From positions 1 to 64,000 of the forward strand of contig ONSU01000003.1 of NCBI GenBank assembly GCA_900320545.1: 64,000 nt of DNA, read 5' to 3'. The translations under genes and the position numbers were made by a program. A model generated the notes under the pieces. That model searched no databases, was not told where the DNA came from, and worked only from the letters and a program-made list of their open reading frames with translations. The stretch is from an uncultured Bacteroidales bacterium (GTDB lineage: Bacteria; Bacteroidota; Bacteroidia; Bacteroidales; UBA932). Positions 1-7,455 of this stretch are shown here, piece after piece. The first letter of the stretch is position 1; each line of letters begins with the position of its first letter.

Positions 1-398
1 CCGAGCTTGCGGAGCTGCTTGAGGATGATGCCGCCGTGCTCCTCCTTCCACTGCCAGGCGTGAGCGAGGAATTCCTCACGGGTGAGGTCTTCCTTGCGGA
101 TGCCCTGCGCCTTGAGCTTCGCGACGACCTTGTTCTCGGTCGCAATCGAGGCGTGGTCGGTGCCAGGGACCCAGCAGGCGTTCTTGCCGTCCATGCGGGC
201 CTTGCGGATCAGCACGTCGTTGAGCGTGTTGTTCAGGACGTGTCCCATATGCAGGATGCCCGTTACGTTGGGCGGCGGGATCACGATCGTATAAGGCTCC
301 CTTTCATCGGGCTCGCTGTGGAAACATTTGTGCTCCAGCCACCAGGCGTACCACTTGTCCTCTACCTCGGCCGGATTGTACTTCGTTGATAGTTCCAT
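1..398 (-). CDS. valS: Valyl-tRNA synthetase, N-terminal part (runs off the window)
   Basis: Class I aminoacyl-tRNA synthetase that charges tRNA-Val with valine in the cytoplasm. Reading the minus strand from the ATG at 398 gives a start [17 protein letters not shown], followed by the class I HIGH-type signature in the form [13 protein letters not shown] and then the [10 protein letters not shown] stretch characteristic of ValS. About 132 codons are visible and the frame is open to the window edge, so the KMSKS loop, editing domain and anticodon-binding domain lie outside. A TAnnTTTG-type -7 element (minus strand, 420-427) lies just upstream of the start. The divergent neighbour is the DUF3467 gene. 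Identification is firm from the two signature stretches. Confidence 0.95.
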   Translation of the reverse strand, partial: MELSTKYNPAEVEDKWYAWWLEHKCFHSEPDEREPYTIVIPPPNVTGILHMGHVLNNTLNDVLIRKARMDGKNACWVPGTDHASIATENKVVAKLKAQGIRKEDLTREEFLAHAWQWKEEHGGIILKQLRKL

Positions 399-419
399 AA
401 TTCCATTCTAAAAATCTTT

Positions 420-457
420 CAAATATACGGAAAAATCGGGAATTTTTACTAATTTTG
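420..457. promoter_or_regulatory. Divergent Bacteroidetes -7 elements for valS and the DUF3467 gene
   Basis: Two TAnnTTTG elements face away from each other: TATATTTG on the minus strand (420-427), 22 bases before the valS start, and TAATTTTG on the plus strand (450-457), 38 bases before the DUF3467 start. I see no good TTTG -33 box at the ideal spacing for either, so the promoter calls rest on the -7 motif and position alone. Confidence 0.5.
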
Positions 458-494
458 TTGAATGTAGAAACGAAACAATTAACCTTACGCTATC

Positions 495-827
495 ATGGCA
501 GACAATAACAACAACCAGATCAGTCTCGAACTGAAACCCGAGATCGCCAGGGGCCACTACTCCAACCTCGCGATCATCTCCCACTCCCACAGCGAATTCA
601 TCATCGATTTCGCCACGATGCTTCCCGGCATTCCCAAGCCCGAGATCGGCAGCCGCATCGTGATGACCCCCGAGCACGCCAAGCGGCTCCTCAACGCCCT
701 CGCCGACAACATCGGCAAGTACGAGAGCCAGTTCGGCCCCATCCAGCTTGGCGGCCAGCGCTCCGACGGCGGCACCTTCAACCTCGCCGACCTCCCCGGC
801 TTCAACGGCGGCGGCACCAAATCCTGA
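495..827 (+). CDS. DUF3467 domain protein
   Basis: Small cytoplasmic protein of 110 residues. The stretch with GHYSNLAIISHSHSEFIIDF, the later P-E-IGSRIVMTPEHAKRLL, and the low-complexity glycine/serine tail match the DUF3467 family, which is common in Bacteroidetes and has no established biochemical role. It is followed after one base by a KdsC-like gene (stop at 825-827, next ATG at 829) and then by maf and an ABC-F gene, so it probably heads a co-transcribed group. The start is supported by the upstream -7 element. Function unknown; the family assignment is fairly secure. Confidence 0.8.
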   Translation: MADNNNNQISLELKPEIARGHYSNLAIISHSHSEFIIDFATMLPGIPKPEIGSRIVMTPEHAKRLLNALADNIGKYESQFGPIQLGGQRSDGGTFNLADLPGFNGGGTKS

Positions 828-828
828 T

Positions 829-1347
829 ATGGACTACAGTAAGATCAAGGCCTTCGCCTTCGACGTAGACGGTGTGGCGACGGAGTGCAAGGTGTTCTGC
901 GACCCGGACGGCAACCTGCTCCGGGCCTATGACGCCAAAGACGGGTTCGGAGTGCGGATGGCCGCGATGAACGGATACCCGGTGGCCGTGATTACGGGCG
1001 GCCGTTCGGAGAGCATCCGGAAGCGTTTCATCACCAGCGGCGTCAAGCCGGACGACGTCTATCTCGGTTCCCGCATCAAGACGGAGCAACTCCACGAATT
1101 CTGCAGGAAATACAACATCTCACCTGAAGAAGTACTTTATGTCGGGGACGACGTTCCTGACATCACCTGCATCCGGGCGGCCGGCATCGGCGCCTGCCCT
1201 TCCGACGCCATCGAGGAAGTCAAGGCCGTCGCCGACTGGGTCTCCCCTTACCCCGGCGGCCACTGCCTCCGCCATTTCATCGAGACCGTCATGCGCTCCC
1301 AGGGCCGCTGGAACTACGACGAAGCACTGTATAAAAAGTCTTTCTAA
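829..1347 (+). CDS. kdsC: HAD phosphatase, KdsC-like (3-deoxy-D-manno-octulosonate 8-phosphate phosphatase)
   Basis: 172-residue HAD-superfamily phosphatase of the capless KdsC type, expected to remove phosphate from KDO-8-P during lipopolysaccharide inner-core synthesis. HAD motif I is seen as FDVDGVAT near residue 12, motif II as VITGGRS, and motif IV as GDDVPDI near residue 107. The length fits the family (about 170-190). An upstream in-frame ATG at 748 would add a serine/proline-rich tail overlapping the preceding gene; the start at 829, one base after that stop, is preferred because it gives the usual N terminus. The DVDGVAT form lacks the more usual leucine after the valine. A related HAD phosphatase specificity cannot be excluded. 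Confidence 0.82.
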   Translation: MDYSKIKAFAFDVDGVATECKVFCDPDGNLLRAYDAKDGFGVRMAAMNGYPVAVITGGRSESIRKRFITSGVKPDDVYLGSRIKTEQLHEFCRKYNISPEEVLYVGDDVPDITCIRAAGIGACPSDAIEEVKAVADWVSPYPGGHCLRHFIETVMRSQGRWNYDEALYKKSF

Positions 1348-1409
1348 TCCACGCGGCCATGGGCGGCCACGGTTTCCGGAACTGACACAACTTCATTTTT
1401 CAAGATTTT

Positions 1410-2003
1410 ATGTTCTCTAATTATCAAATAATTCTTGGCAGCAACTCCCCGCGGCGGCAGGAGCTGATGGAGGGGCTGGGTATCCCTTTCACAGTGGATA
1501 CGGGCAACACCTTTGAGGAGAGCGTGCCGCCCGGGACGCCGTTCGAGGAGGTGCCCGTGCTGATGGCAGAGGGGAAATCGGCTGGATTCCACCGCGCGCT
1601 CAGGCCCGGTGAAATTCTCATCACCGCCGATACGATGGTCATCCTGCCCCCGTCCGGCGACAAACCGGACGAGATTCTCGGCAAGCCCAACGACCGGGAG
1701 GATGCCGCCCGGATGCTCCGGGACCTCTCCGGCCGCGAGCACCACGTCACCACGGCCGTCACCCTCCGCAGCCTCACAAAGAAAGTCACCTTCACCGACA
1801 CGACCGAAGTTTGGTTCAAACCCCTCACCGACGAGGAAATATACCATTATATCGATACCTGCAAGCCCTACGACAAAGCCGGCGCCTACGCCATCCAGGA
1901 ATGGATCGGCCACATCGGCATCACCCGCATCGACGGCTCCTACTTCAACGTCGTCGGCTTCCCCGTCCACCGCGTCTGGGAAGTCCTGAGCAACTGGGAT
2001 TAG
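1410..2003 (+). CDS. maf: Maf-like nucleoside triphosphate pyrophosphatase
   Basis: 197-residue Maf/YhdE-family protein. The N-terminal signature GSNSPRRQELM is the phosphate-binding loop of Maf proteins, and the TADTMV stretch carries the catalytic acidic residue. Family members hydrolyse dTTP, UTP or modified nucleotides to the monophosphate and were historically linked to septum inhibition. Length is normal. It lies between the KdsC-like gene (62 bases upstream) and the ABC-F gene, whose ATG follows its stop by only two bases, suggesting co-transcription. Whether it acts on dTTP/UTP (YhdE type) or 7-methyl-GTP (YceF type) cannot be told by eye. Confidence 0.93.
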   Translation: MFSNYQIILGSNSPRRQELMEGLGIPFTVDTGNTFEESVPPGTPFEEVPVLMAEGKSAGFHRALRPGEILITADTMVILPPSGDKPDEILGKPNDREDAARMLRDLSGREHHVTTAVTLRSLTKKVTFTDTTEVWFKPLTDEEIYHYIDTCKPYDKAGAYAIQEWIGHIGITRIDGSYFNVVGFPVHRVWEVLSNWD

Positions 2004-2005
2004 CA

Positions 2006-3826
2006 ATGGCAAGTTACCTTCAGATAGAGAACATCTCCAAGTCATACGGAGTCAAGGTCCTGTTCGACGGGATCGGGTTCAATATCAACGAAGGCGACAA
2101 GGTGGCGCTCATCGCGCCGAACGGGGCGGGAAAGACTTCCCTTCTCAGAATTCTCGCGGGAAAGGATTCCTCCGACAGCGGCGGCAAGATCCTCTTTCTC
2201 AAGGACATCCGCATCGCATTTCTCGAGCAGGATTACGACTTCGACCCCGCGAAACCCGTCTTCTCGCAGATCTTCGAGAATTCCACCCGGTGGACGGCAC
2301 ATCTTGACCCGGAGCAGCTGGAAGAGTACAAACGGCGGATCCGGGAATTCCTCACGCGGCTCTCGCTCGGTGACGGATCCCGCCTGATGGGTGAACTCTC
2401 CGGCGGCGAGGTCAAGCGGGTCGCCCTCGTGCAGATGCTCGCTTCCGAGGCCGATTTCTACATCATGGACGAGCCGACGAACCACCTCGACATCGACGCC
2501 ATCGAATTCCTCGAAGGGTATCTCTCCCACAGCCGCTGCACCCTGTTCATGGTCACCCACGACCGCTACTTCCTCGACCGCGTCTGCAACACGGTGATGG
2601 AACTCGACCGCGGCCAGATCTACATCTACCGGGGCAATTACCAGAACTTCCTGGAAAAACGCGCCGAACGGATCGACCTCTACAACGCCGAGACGGAGAA
2701 AGTCCGCAACATCTACCGCCGCGAACTGGAATGGATCCACGCCTCCCCCTGCGCCCGGACCGGAAAGGCCAAATACCGCAAGCAGGCCTTCAAGGGGATT
2801 GCCGAGCGGGCGGCCGACACCTACCGCGAACAGAAGGTGGACCTGAGCGAGACGGTACAGAAATCCACTTATCTCGGGAATAAAGTCATCAACTGCAAAG
2901 GCCTGAATTTCTGGTGGGACGGGAAGTGCTACCTGAAGGATTTCACCTACAACTTCCAGCGGGGCGAGCGGGTCGGGATCGTCGGACGGAACGCCGCCGG
3001 CAAGACCACCTTCCTCAACCTCCTGACCGGCGGATGGAACCCGTCCCTCGGCGGCGAGATGACCGGTGTCATCGACCGGGGCGCCTCGCTCAAAATCGGC
3101 TATTACAACCAGTCCGGAATGACCTTCAAACCCGGCCAGACCGTGTTGGAAACGGTCAGCGACACCCACCTGCTGAGCCGGTTCCTCTTCCCGCACGACA
3201 TGCTCACCACCCGCGTGGAGCGGCTCTCCGGCGGCGAAAGAAGACGCCTCTACCTGCTGACCATCCTGATGCAGCAGCCCAACCTGCTGATCCTCGACGA
3301 ACCCACCAACGACCTCGACATCGTGACGCTCGACATCCTGGAAGAGTACCTGCTGGAATTCAAGGGCTCGCTCGTCATCGTATCGCACGACCGCCACTTC
3401 CTCGACCGCCTGGTGGATCACCTCTTCGTCTTCTGCGGCGAGGGTGTCGTGAAGGATTTCTATGGCAATTACACGGAGTACAGGACCTTCCTGAAGGACT
3501 ACGAGGCGGAGCAGCGTTGCGAATTGCTCCTTCCAGGAACTACCCTCAAGGGGAAAAACGCTCCGCGGTCTTTCAGACAAATTCCCCTTGAGGGCAGTTC
3601 TCGGAAGGAGAAACGCCGCCTCACCTACAAGGAGCAGCAGGAAATGAAGGCGCTGGAAGCGCGGCTTCCGGAACTGGAAGCCGAAAAGGCCGCCCTCGAG
3701 GCAGCCCTTTCATCGGGGACGCTCTCCCCTGCCGAACTCCAGACCGCATCCACCCGGTACGGCTCGCTAGCCGCCGAGCTGGACGAGGCGGAAATGCGCT
3801 ATCTGGAACTTCTGGAATGGCTATAG
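2006..3826 (+). CDS. ABC-F ATPase, Uup-like
   Basis: 606-residue soluble ABC-F protein with two tandem ATPase domains and no membrane segments. Domain 1 has Walker A PNGAGKTS, signature LSGGEVKR and Walker B IMDEPTNHLD; domain 2 has RNAAGKTT, LSGGERRR and LILDEPTNDLD. A charged coiled-coil tail rich in E, K, A and L (about residues 540-606) resembles the C-terminal domain of Uup, which in other bacteria acts on branched DNA or ribosomes. The linker between domain 2 and the coiled coil (about residues 508-535) is encoded by an 84-bp inverted repeat, described separately. The start at 2006 lies two bases after maf; a longer in-frame reading overlaps maf and is rejected. Its last 6 bases overlap the convergent lipoprotein gene. 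Confidence 0.9.
   Translation: MASYLQIENISKSYGVKVLFDGIGFNINEGDKVALIAPNGAGKTSLLRILAGKDSSDSGGKILFLKDIRIAFLEQDYDFDPAKPVFSQIFENSTRWTAHLDPEQLEEYKRRIREFLTRLSLGDGSRLMGELSGGEVKRVALVQMLASEADFYIMDEPTNHLDIDAIEFLEGYLSHSRCTLFMVTHDRYFLDRVCNTVMELDRGQIYIYRGNYQNFLEKRAERIDLYNAETEKVRNIYRRELEWIHASPCARTGKAKYRKQAFKGIAERAADTYREQKVDLSETVQKSTYLGNKVINCKGLNFWWDGKCYLKDFTYNFQRGERVGIVGRNAAGKTTFLNLLTGGWNPSLGGEMTGVIDRGASLKIGYYNQSGMTFKPGQTVLETVSDTHLLSRFLFPHDMLTTRVERLSGGERRRLYLLTILMQQPNLLILDEPTNDLDIVTLDILEEYLLEFKGSLVIVSHDRHFLDRLVDHLFVFCGEGVVKDFYGNYTEYRTFLKDYEAEQRCELLLPGTTLKGKNAPRSFRQIPLEGSSRKEKRRLTYKEQQEMKALEARLPELEAEKAALEAALSSGTLSPAELQTASTRYGSLAAELDEAEMRYLELLEWL
3527..3610. repeat. 84-bp inverted repeat inside the ABC-F gene, in-frame
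   Basis: Left arm 3527-3555 and right arm 3582-3610 are inverted copies of each other matching at 26 of 29 positions, separated by a 26-base loop. The whole unit is translated without a frameshift (84 = 28 codons) as the linker between ATPase domain 2 and the coiled-coil tail. It has the architecture of a palindromic repetitive element tolerated in a flexible protein loop. Confidence 0.85.
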
Positions 3827-4261
3827 CTCCGGAGGCTTTACGTACCGGACATTTGCGTTAATTCTGGTGAAAACCGCCGAACCGTACTTTTCCCCCGTTT
3901 CTGTATCAGAAAAGTCCAAACGGGCCACATCCTCGGCAAGCATCCGGAAGACAATCTTGACATGGTCGCTTTCAATCACAACCGAATATTGATTGAGTTT
4001 ATCCTTGCGGATCGTATACTCGTCAAATGTGTCTCCGACGATAACCTCCTCTCCCGTATAGGCAGCCAAAGCTTTCTCCCCGTCAAGGTCGAATGCCTTG
4101 CCGGGCAAGGTCGCCCCCAGGTCTATAACCTCGGGAGGGAAGTTTTTGTAATAGGTAAACCAGTATTTGCCCTCCGGCGACCCATAGTCCGGCATCGTCT
4201 CACAGGAGGGGAATGAAACCAGCGCCACCAGGGCGAGAAAGACGAAGAAAAACTTTTTCAT
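3821..4261 (-). CDS. Small putative lipoprotein, function unknown
   Basis: 146 residues beginning with a lipoprotein signal (MKKFFFVFLALVALVSFPSC, cysteine at residue 20), so it is expected in the cell envelope. The mature part has no motif I recognise; it is rich in charged and aromatic residues with alternating beta-strand character, similar in flavour to lipocalin-like or DUF43xx lipoproteins of Bacteroidales. Its 3' end overlaps that of the convergent ABC-F gene by 6 bases. Monocistronic; the opposite-strand neighbour at 4370 is also a lipoprotein. Confidence 0.7.
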   Translation of the reverse strand: MKKFFFVFLALVALVSFPSCETMPDYGSPEGKYWFTYYKNFPPEVIDLGATLPGKAFDLDGEKALAAYTGEEVIVGDTFDEYTIRKDKLNQYSVVIESDHVKIVFRMLAEDVARLDFSDTETGEKYGSAVFTRINANVRYVKPPEL

Positions 4262-4369
4262 TGCGTGAATTTATTGATCTAGACGGCAATATAGTAATTA
4301 TTTTTGAAAAAAGACCGCCGTTTGGCGTTTTCCGAAATTATTGCGATATTTGAAAAAATCTATCATTCC

Positions 4370-5884
4370 ATGAAAAAGTACCTCTGGGCAGCACTTATGG
4401 TCCTTATGGCCGCGACCGGCTGCAAGAAAGAAAAGACCGACACGAAGAAAGTATTATCAATCTCCCCCTCCGAAGTAGAACTCTTATCCGGCCAGGAGGA
4501 AGATCTCCGTGCTTTTTGGGGCGAAAGTCTTCTCTCAAAAAAGGACGTACAGTGGAGTTCCGATAATACGAATATTGTCAGCGTTTCTGAGGAGGGAGTT
4601 TTGACGGCATCCCCCATCAACGATGGCGATGCCGTCATCACGGCGCGCTACAAAAATAATGAGGCGACCTGCAAAGTAAAAGTGATCATTCCTGTCCAAA
4701 TTTTCGGCTTCGTCAGCAGTCTTCAGTCAAAGTCTCTCGCTGTCGACGAGGAATTCACCTGGTACGTCGTTTATATGCCCACCTATGCGACGTACCATGA
4801 CATTACTTTCGAGAATTCAGATCCTTCCGTGGCGGAACTCACGCAAGACACGGAGAATCCGATGAAGTTCACAATCAAAGCCAAGAAACTGGGGACCACG
4901 ACCATCACGGCGAAGTGCGGCGGGAAGGAAGAACAGATGTTTATCTATGTGGATGCGGTCAAAGCCACGAAAGTGACCGTGAACCCCACCTCTGTCAATC
5001 TGGAGTGCTTGGAATCTAGACGTCTGACGGCCACGGTCGAGCCCGAAAACGCGACGAATAAGACAGTCTCCTGGACCAGTTCGAATCCCGAGATGGTCGA
5101 GGTGTCCAACCAGGGAGCTATAAGGGGACTTCGGGCCGGAACGGCGACAGTCTCCGCCCATTGCGGTGATCAGGTTGCATCCTGTACCGTCACGGTGGCG
5201 ATGCCTGAGGGCGCCGTGGACCTGGGCCTCAGCGTGTACTGGGCAGAGTGCAATCTCGGGGCTTCCACAGAGTTTGATTTCGGAAACTATTATTCCTGGG
5301 GAGAACTTAGCACCAAGGACTACTATAGTTGGGATACATACAAATTCCTTGTAAAAAAAGGAAAGACAGAACAAGGGATTGGAGAAACCGGTTATGTTTT
5401 CAGCCGTTATGGATCATCCGACAATAAGTGGAAATTCAGCCAGTATGATTATGAGGATGATGTAGCAGTTCAAACACTCGGGGGCTTATGGCGTACCCCC
5501 ACGAGCGAGCAGTTTAAAGAATTGCGACGAAATTGCACAGTCGTATATGAAGGTGATGGCGTCCGTTTTTACAGCAACGTACCTGGCTATATCGGCAAAT
5601 CCCTTTATTTCCCCGAATCGGGTTGGAAGGATAAAGATGAGCTTTGGACTTATGTTGGGTATACGTATCTCAGCTATCCGTTTGATACAGAGTGGGAAAG
5701 TTATGGTGTCCTGGCCATGTTCTGGACTCCGGAAATATGCAGGCAAACTGCTTATGCAGTATGTTATACCCTTTATGATCCGCAACCGGAGGATTATGGG
5801 TATGATCCGAGTCTTCGCAGGCCTTTCTGTGGGGAGTTTTACTTGCAACGTTATTTCGGTCTGCCTATTCGTCCCGTCTGGTAA
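4370..5884 (+). CDS. Lipoprotein with bacterial Ig-like (BIG2) repeats and a FISUMP-like C-terminal domain
   Basis: 504 residues. The start at 4370 gives a lipoprotein signal (MKKYLWAALMVLMAATGC). Three Ig-like modules follow: about residues 30-115, 116-205 and 206-280; the third has the BIG2 pattern VTVNPTSVNL ... VSWTSSNPEMVEV ... AGTATVSA. The C-terminal half begins VDLGLSVYWAECNLGAS and contains YYSWGE and LGGLWRTPT, the hallmark of the Fibrobacter-paralogous (FISUMP-like) domain widespread in Bacteroidetes surface proteins. Probably surface-exposed or adhesive; ligand unknown. Translation from an in-frame ATG at 4304 would place 22 charged residues before the signal and is rejected. Confidence 0.85.
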   Translation: MKKYLWAALMVLMAATGCKKEKTDTKKVLSISPSEVELLSGQEEDLRAFWGESLLSKKDVQWSSDNTNIVSVSEEGVLTASPINDGDAVITARYKNNEATCKVKVIIPVQIFGFVSSLQSKSLAVDEEFTWYVVYMPTYATYHDITFENSDPSVAELTQDTENPMKFTIKAKKLGTTTITAKCGGKEEQMFIYVDAVKATKVTVNPTSVNLECLESRRLTATVEPENATNKTVSWTSSNPEMVEVSNQGAIRGLRAGTATVSAHCGDQVASCTVTVAMPEGAVDLGLSVYWAECNLGASTEFDFGNYYSWGELSTKDYYSWDTYKFLVKKGKTEQGIGETGYVFSRYGSSDNKWKFSQYDYEDDVAVQTLGGLWRTPTSEQFKELRRNCTVVYEGDGVRFYSNVPGYIGKSLYFPESGWKDKDELWTYVGYTYLSYPFDTEWESYGVLAMFWTPEICRQTAYAVCYTLYDPQPEDYGYDPSLRRPFCGEFYLQRYFGLPIRPVW

Positions 5885-5900
5885 ACGCTTGAATTCATAA

Positions 5901-7454
5901 ATGAAAAACGCTATGCTTCGTAAAATCAGAATCACACTCTCGACCGTGATGCTGCTCGGGGCGATGGTGCTGTTTCTCGATTTCACCGGAACGGTGCACG
6001 CCTACCTAGGGTGGATCGCAAAGATTCAACTGCTGCCGGCGATCCTGGCGCTGAATTTCGGCGTAATCGCCGTGCTGGCCGTCCTGACGCTGGTTTTCGG
6101 CCGGATTTACTGCTCGGTCATCTGCCCGCTCGGGATTCTGCAGGACATCATCGGCTGGCTCGGCCGCAGAGGCAAGAAAAACCGCCTCAAATACGGCTGG
6201 TCGCCGGAAAAGAAATGGCTCCGTTATACGATGCTCGGGGTGATGGCTGTCGCCGTCATCGCCGGGATCGGTTCAGTGGCCGCCCTTCTCGCTCCGTACA
6301 GCGCTTACGGCAGGATTGTCCAGAGTCTCTTTGCGCCGGTTTACGGATGGGGCAACAACGCCCTGGCTTATCTGGCGGAGCGGAAAGAGAGTTACGCCTT
6401 CTACCGGACGGATGTCTGGCTGAAAGGGCTTTCCACGCTGATCGTGGCCGCCGCGACGCTCATCGTCCTCGCCATCCTCGCCTGGCGGAACGGCCGCACG
6501 TACTGCAATACCATCTGCCCGGTAGGAACTGTGCTCAGTTTCTTCTCCCGCTTCGCAATGTTCCGCCCGGTCATCGACAGGGAGAAGTGCAAGAACTGCA
6601 AGCTGTGCGAGCACCGCTGCAAGGCCGTCTGCATCAACATCGCAGAGCATAAAATCGACTACAGCCGCTGCGTGGACTGCTTCGACTGCCTCGAGGAGTG
6701 CAAGTTCGGCGCGCTGAAGTACCGTTTTGCATGGGGTAAAAAGAATCCGGATGCCGGTGCGGGGAACGCAGGCTCGGATGCAGGCCGCAGGGCCTTCCTG
6801 GTGGGAACGGCGCTGGCCGTGGGATCGGTCACCCTGAAGGCGCAGAAGGACAAGGCCGCCGGTGCCCTGGCGGTCATCGACGGAGACGAGGATGCCGACG
6901 ACAAGAAGGTCGATGGCGGACTGGCCCCCATCAAGGAGAAGAAGCGGCCCGCTCGCAAAACGCCCATTGTGCCCCCCGGAGCCAAGAGCCTCAAGAATTT
7001 CTCCCGGCACTGCACCGCGTGTCAGCTATGCGTCAGTGTCTGCCCGAACGGCGTCCTGCGGCCCTCGACCGGCCTCATGACCCTGATGCAGCCCGAATCT
7101 TCCTACGAGCGCGGCTACTGCCGCCCCGAATGCACGAAGTGCTCCGAGGTCTGCCCCAGCGGCGCCATCCGGAAGATCACCCGCGAAGAAAAGACCGCCA
7201 TCCAGATCGGCCACGCCGTCTGGGTGAAGGAGAACTGCCTCGCTGCCCGGGGCCGCCGTTGCGACAACTGCGCGCACCACTGCCCCGCCGGCGCCATCAC
7301 GATGACCGAAATGGAACTGGACGGCAAGACCCGTAAAGTGCCCGTCGTCGATGAGACCAGATGCATCGGCTGCGGCGCCTGCGAGAACCTTTGCCCCGCC
7401 CGTCCCTACAGCGGCATCTATGTGGAAGGTTACACGATTCACAACGAAATATAA
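5901..7454 (+). CDS. Membrane polyferredoxin, NapH-like domain fused to a NapG-like domain
   Basis: 517-residue inner-membrane Fe-S protein. The N-terminal half has about four hydrophobic segments and the two CxxxCP motifs of NapH/NosR proteins (CSVICPLG, CNTICPVG), then two 4Fe-4S motifs (CKNCKLCEHRC; CVDCFDCLEEC). Around residues 296-310 is a second signal-like stretch with a twin arginine (RRAFLVGTALAVGSV), after which come further ferredoxin-type cysteine clusters (CTACQLCVSVC; CRPECTKCSEVC; CDNCAHHC; CIGCGACENLC) laid out as in NapG. It reads as a NapH-NapG fusion moving electrons from the quinone pool outward. The next gene, one base downstream, is an Fe-S aldo/keto reductase, its likely partner. 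No nitrate reductase genes are present, so the electron acceptor is unknown. Confidence 0.85.
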   Translation: MKNAMLRKIRITLSTVMLLGAMVLFLDFTGTVHAYLGWIAKIQLLPAILALNFGVIAVLAVLTLVFGRIYCSVICPLGILQDIIGWLGRRGKKNRLKYGWSPEKKWLRYTMLGVMAVAVIAGIGSVAALLAPYSAYGRIVQSLFAPVYGWGNNALAYLAERKESYAFYRTDVWLKGLSTLIVAAATLIVLAILAWRNGRTYCNTICPVGTVLSFFSRFAMFRPVIDREKCKNCKLCEHRCKAVCINIAEHKIDYSRCVDCFDCLEECKFGALKYRFAWGKKNPDAGAGNAGSDAGRRAFLVGTALAVGSVTLKAQKDKAAGALAVIDGDEDADDKKVDGGLAPIKEKKRPARKTPIVPPGAKSLKNFSRHCTACQLCVSVCPNGVLRPSTGLMTLMQPESSYERGYCRPECTKCSEVCPSGAIRKITREEKTAIQIGHAVWVKENCLAARGRRCDNCAHHCPAGAITMTEMELDGKTRKVPVVDETRCIGCGACENLCPARPYSGIYVEGYTIHNEI

Positions 7455-7455
7455 T

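Noticed and set aside
2042..3580. Long antisense open frame of 512 codons over the ABC-F gene.
   Set aside because: A GC-rich antisense shadow of a clear gene; its sequence has no family features.
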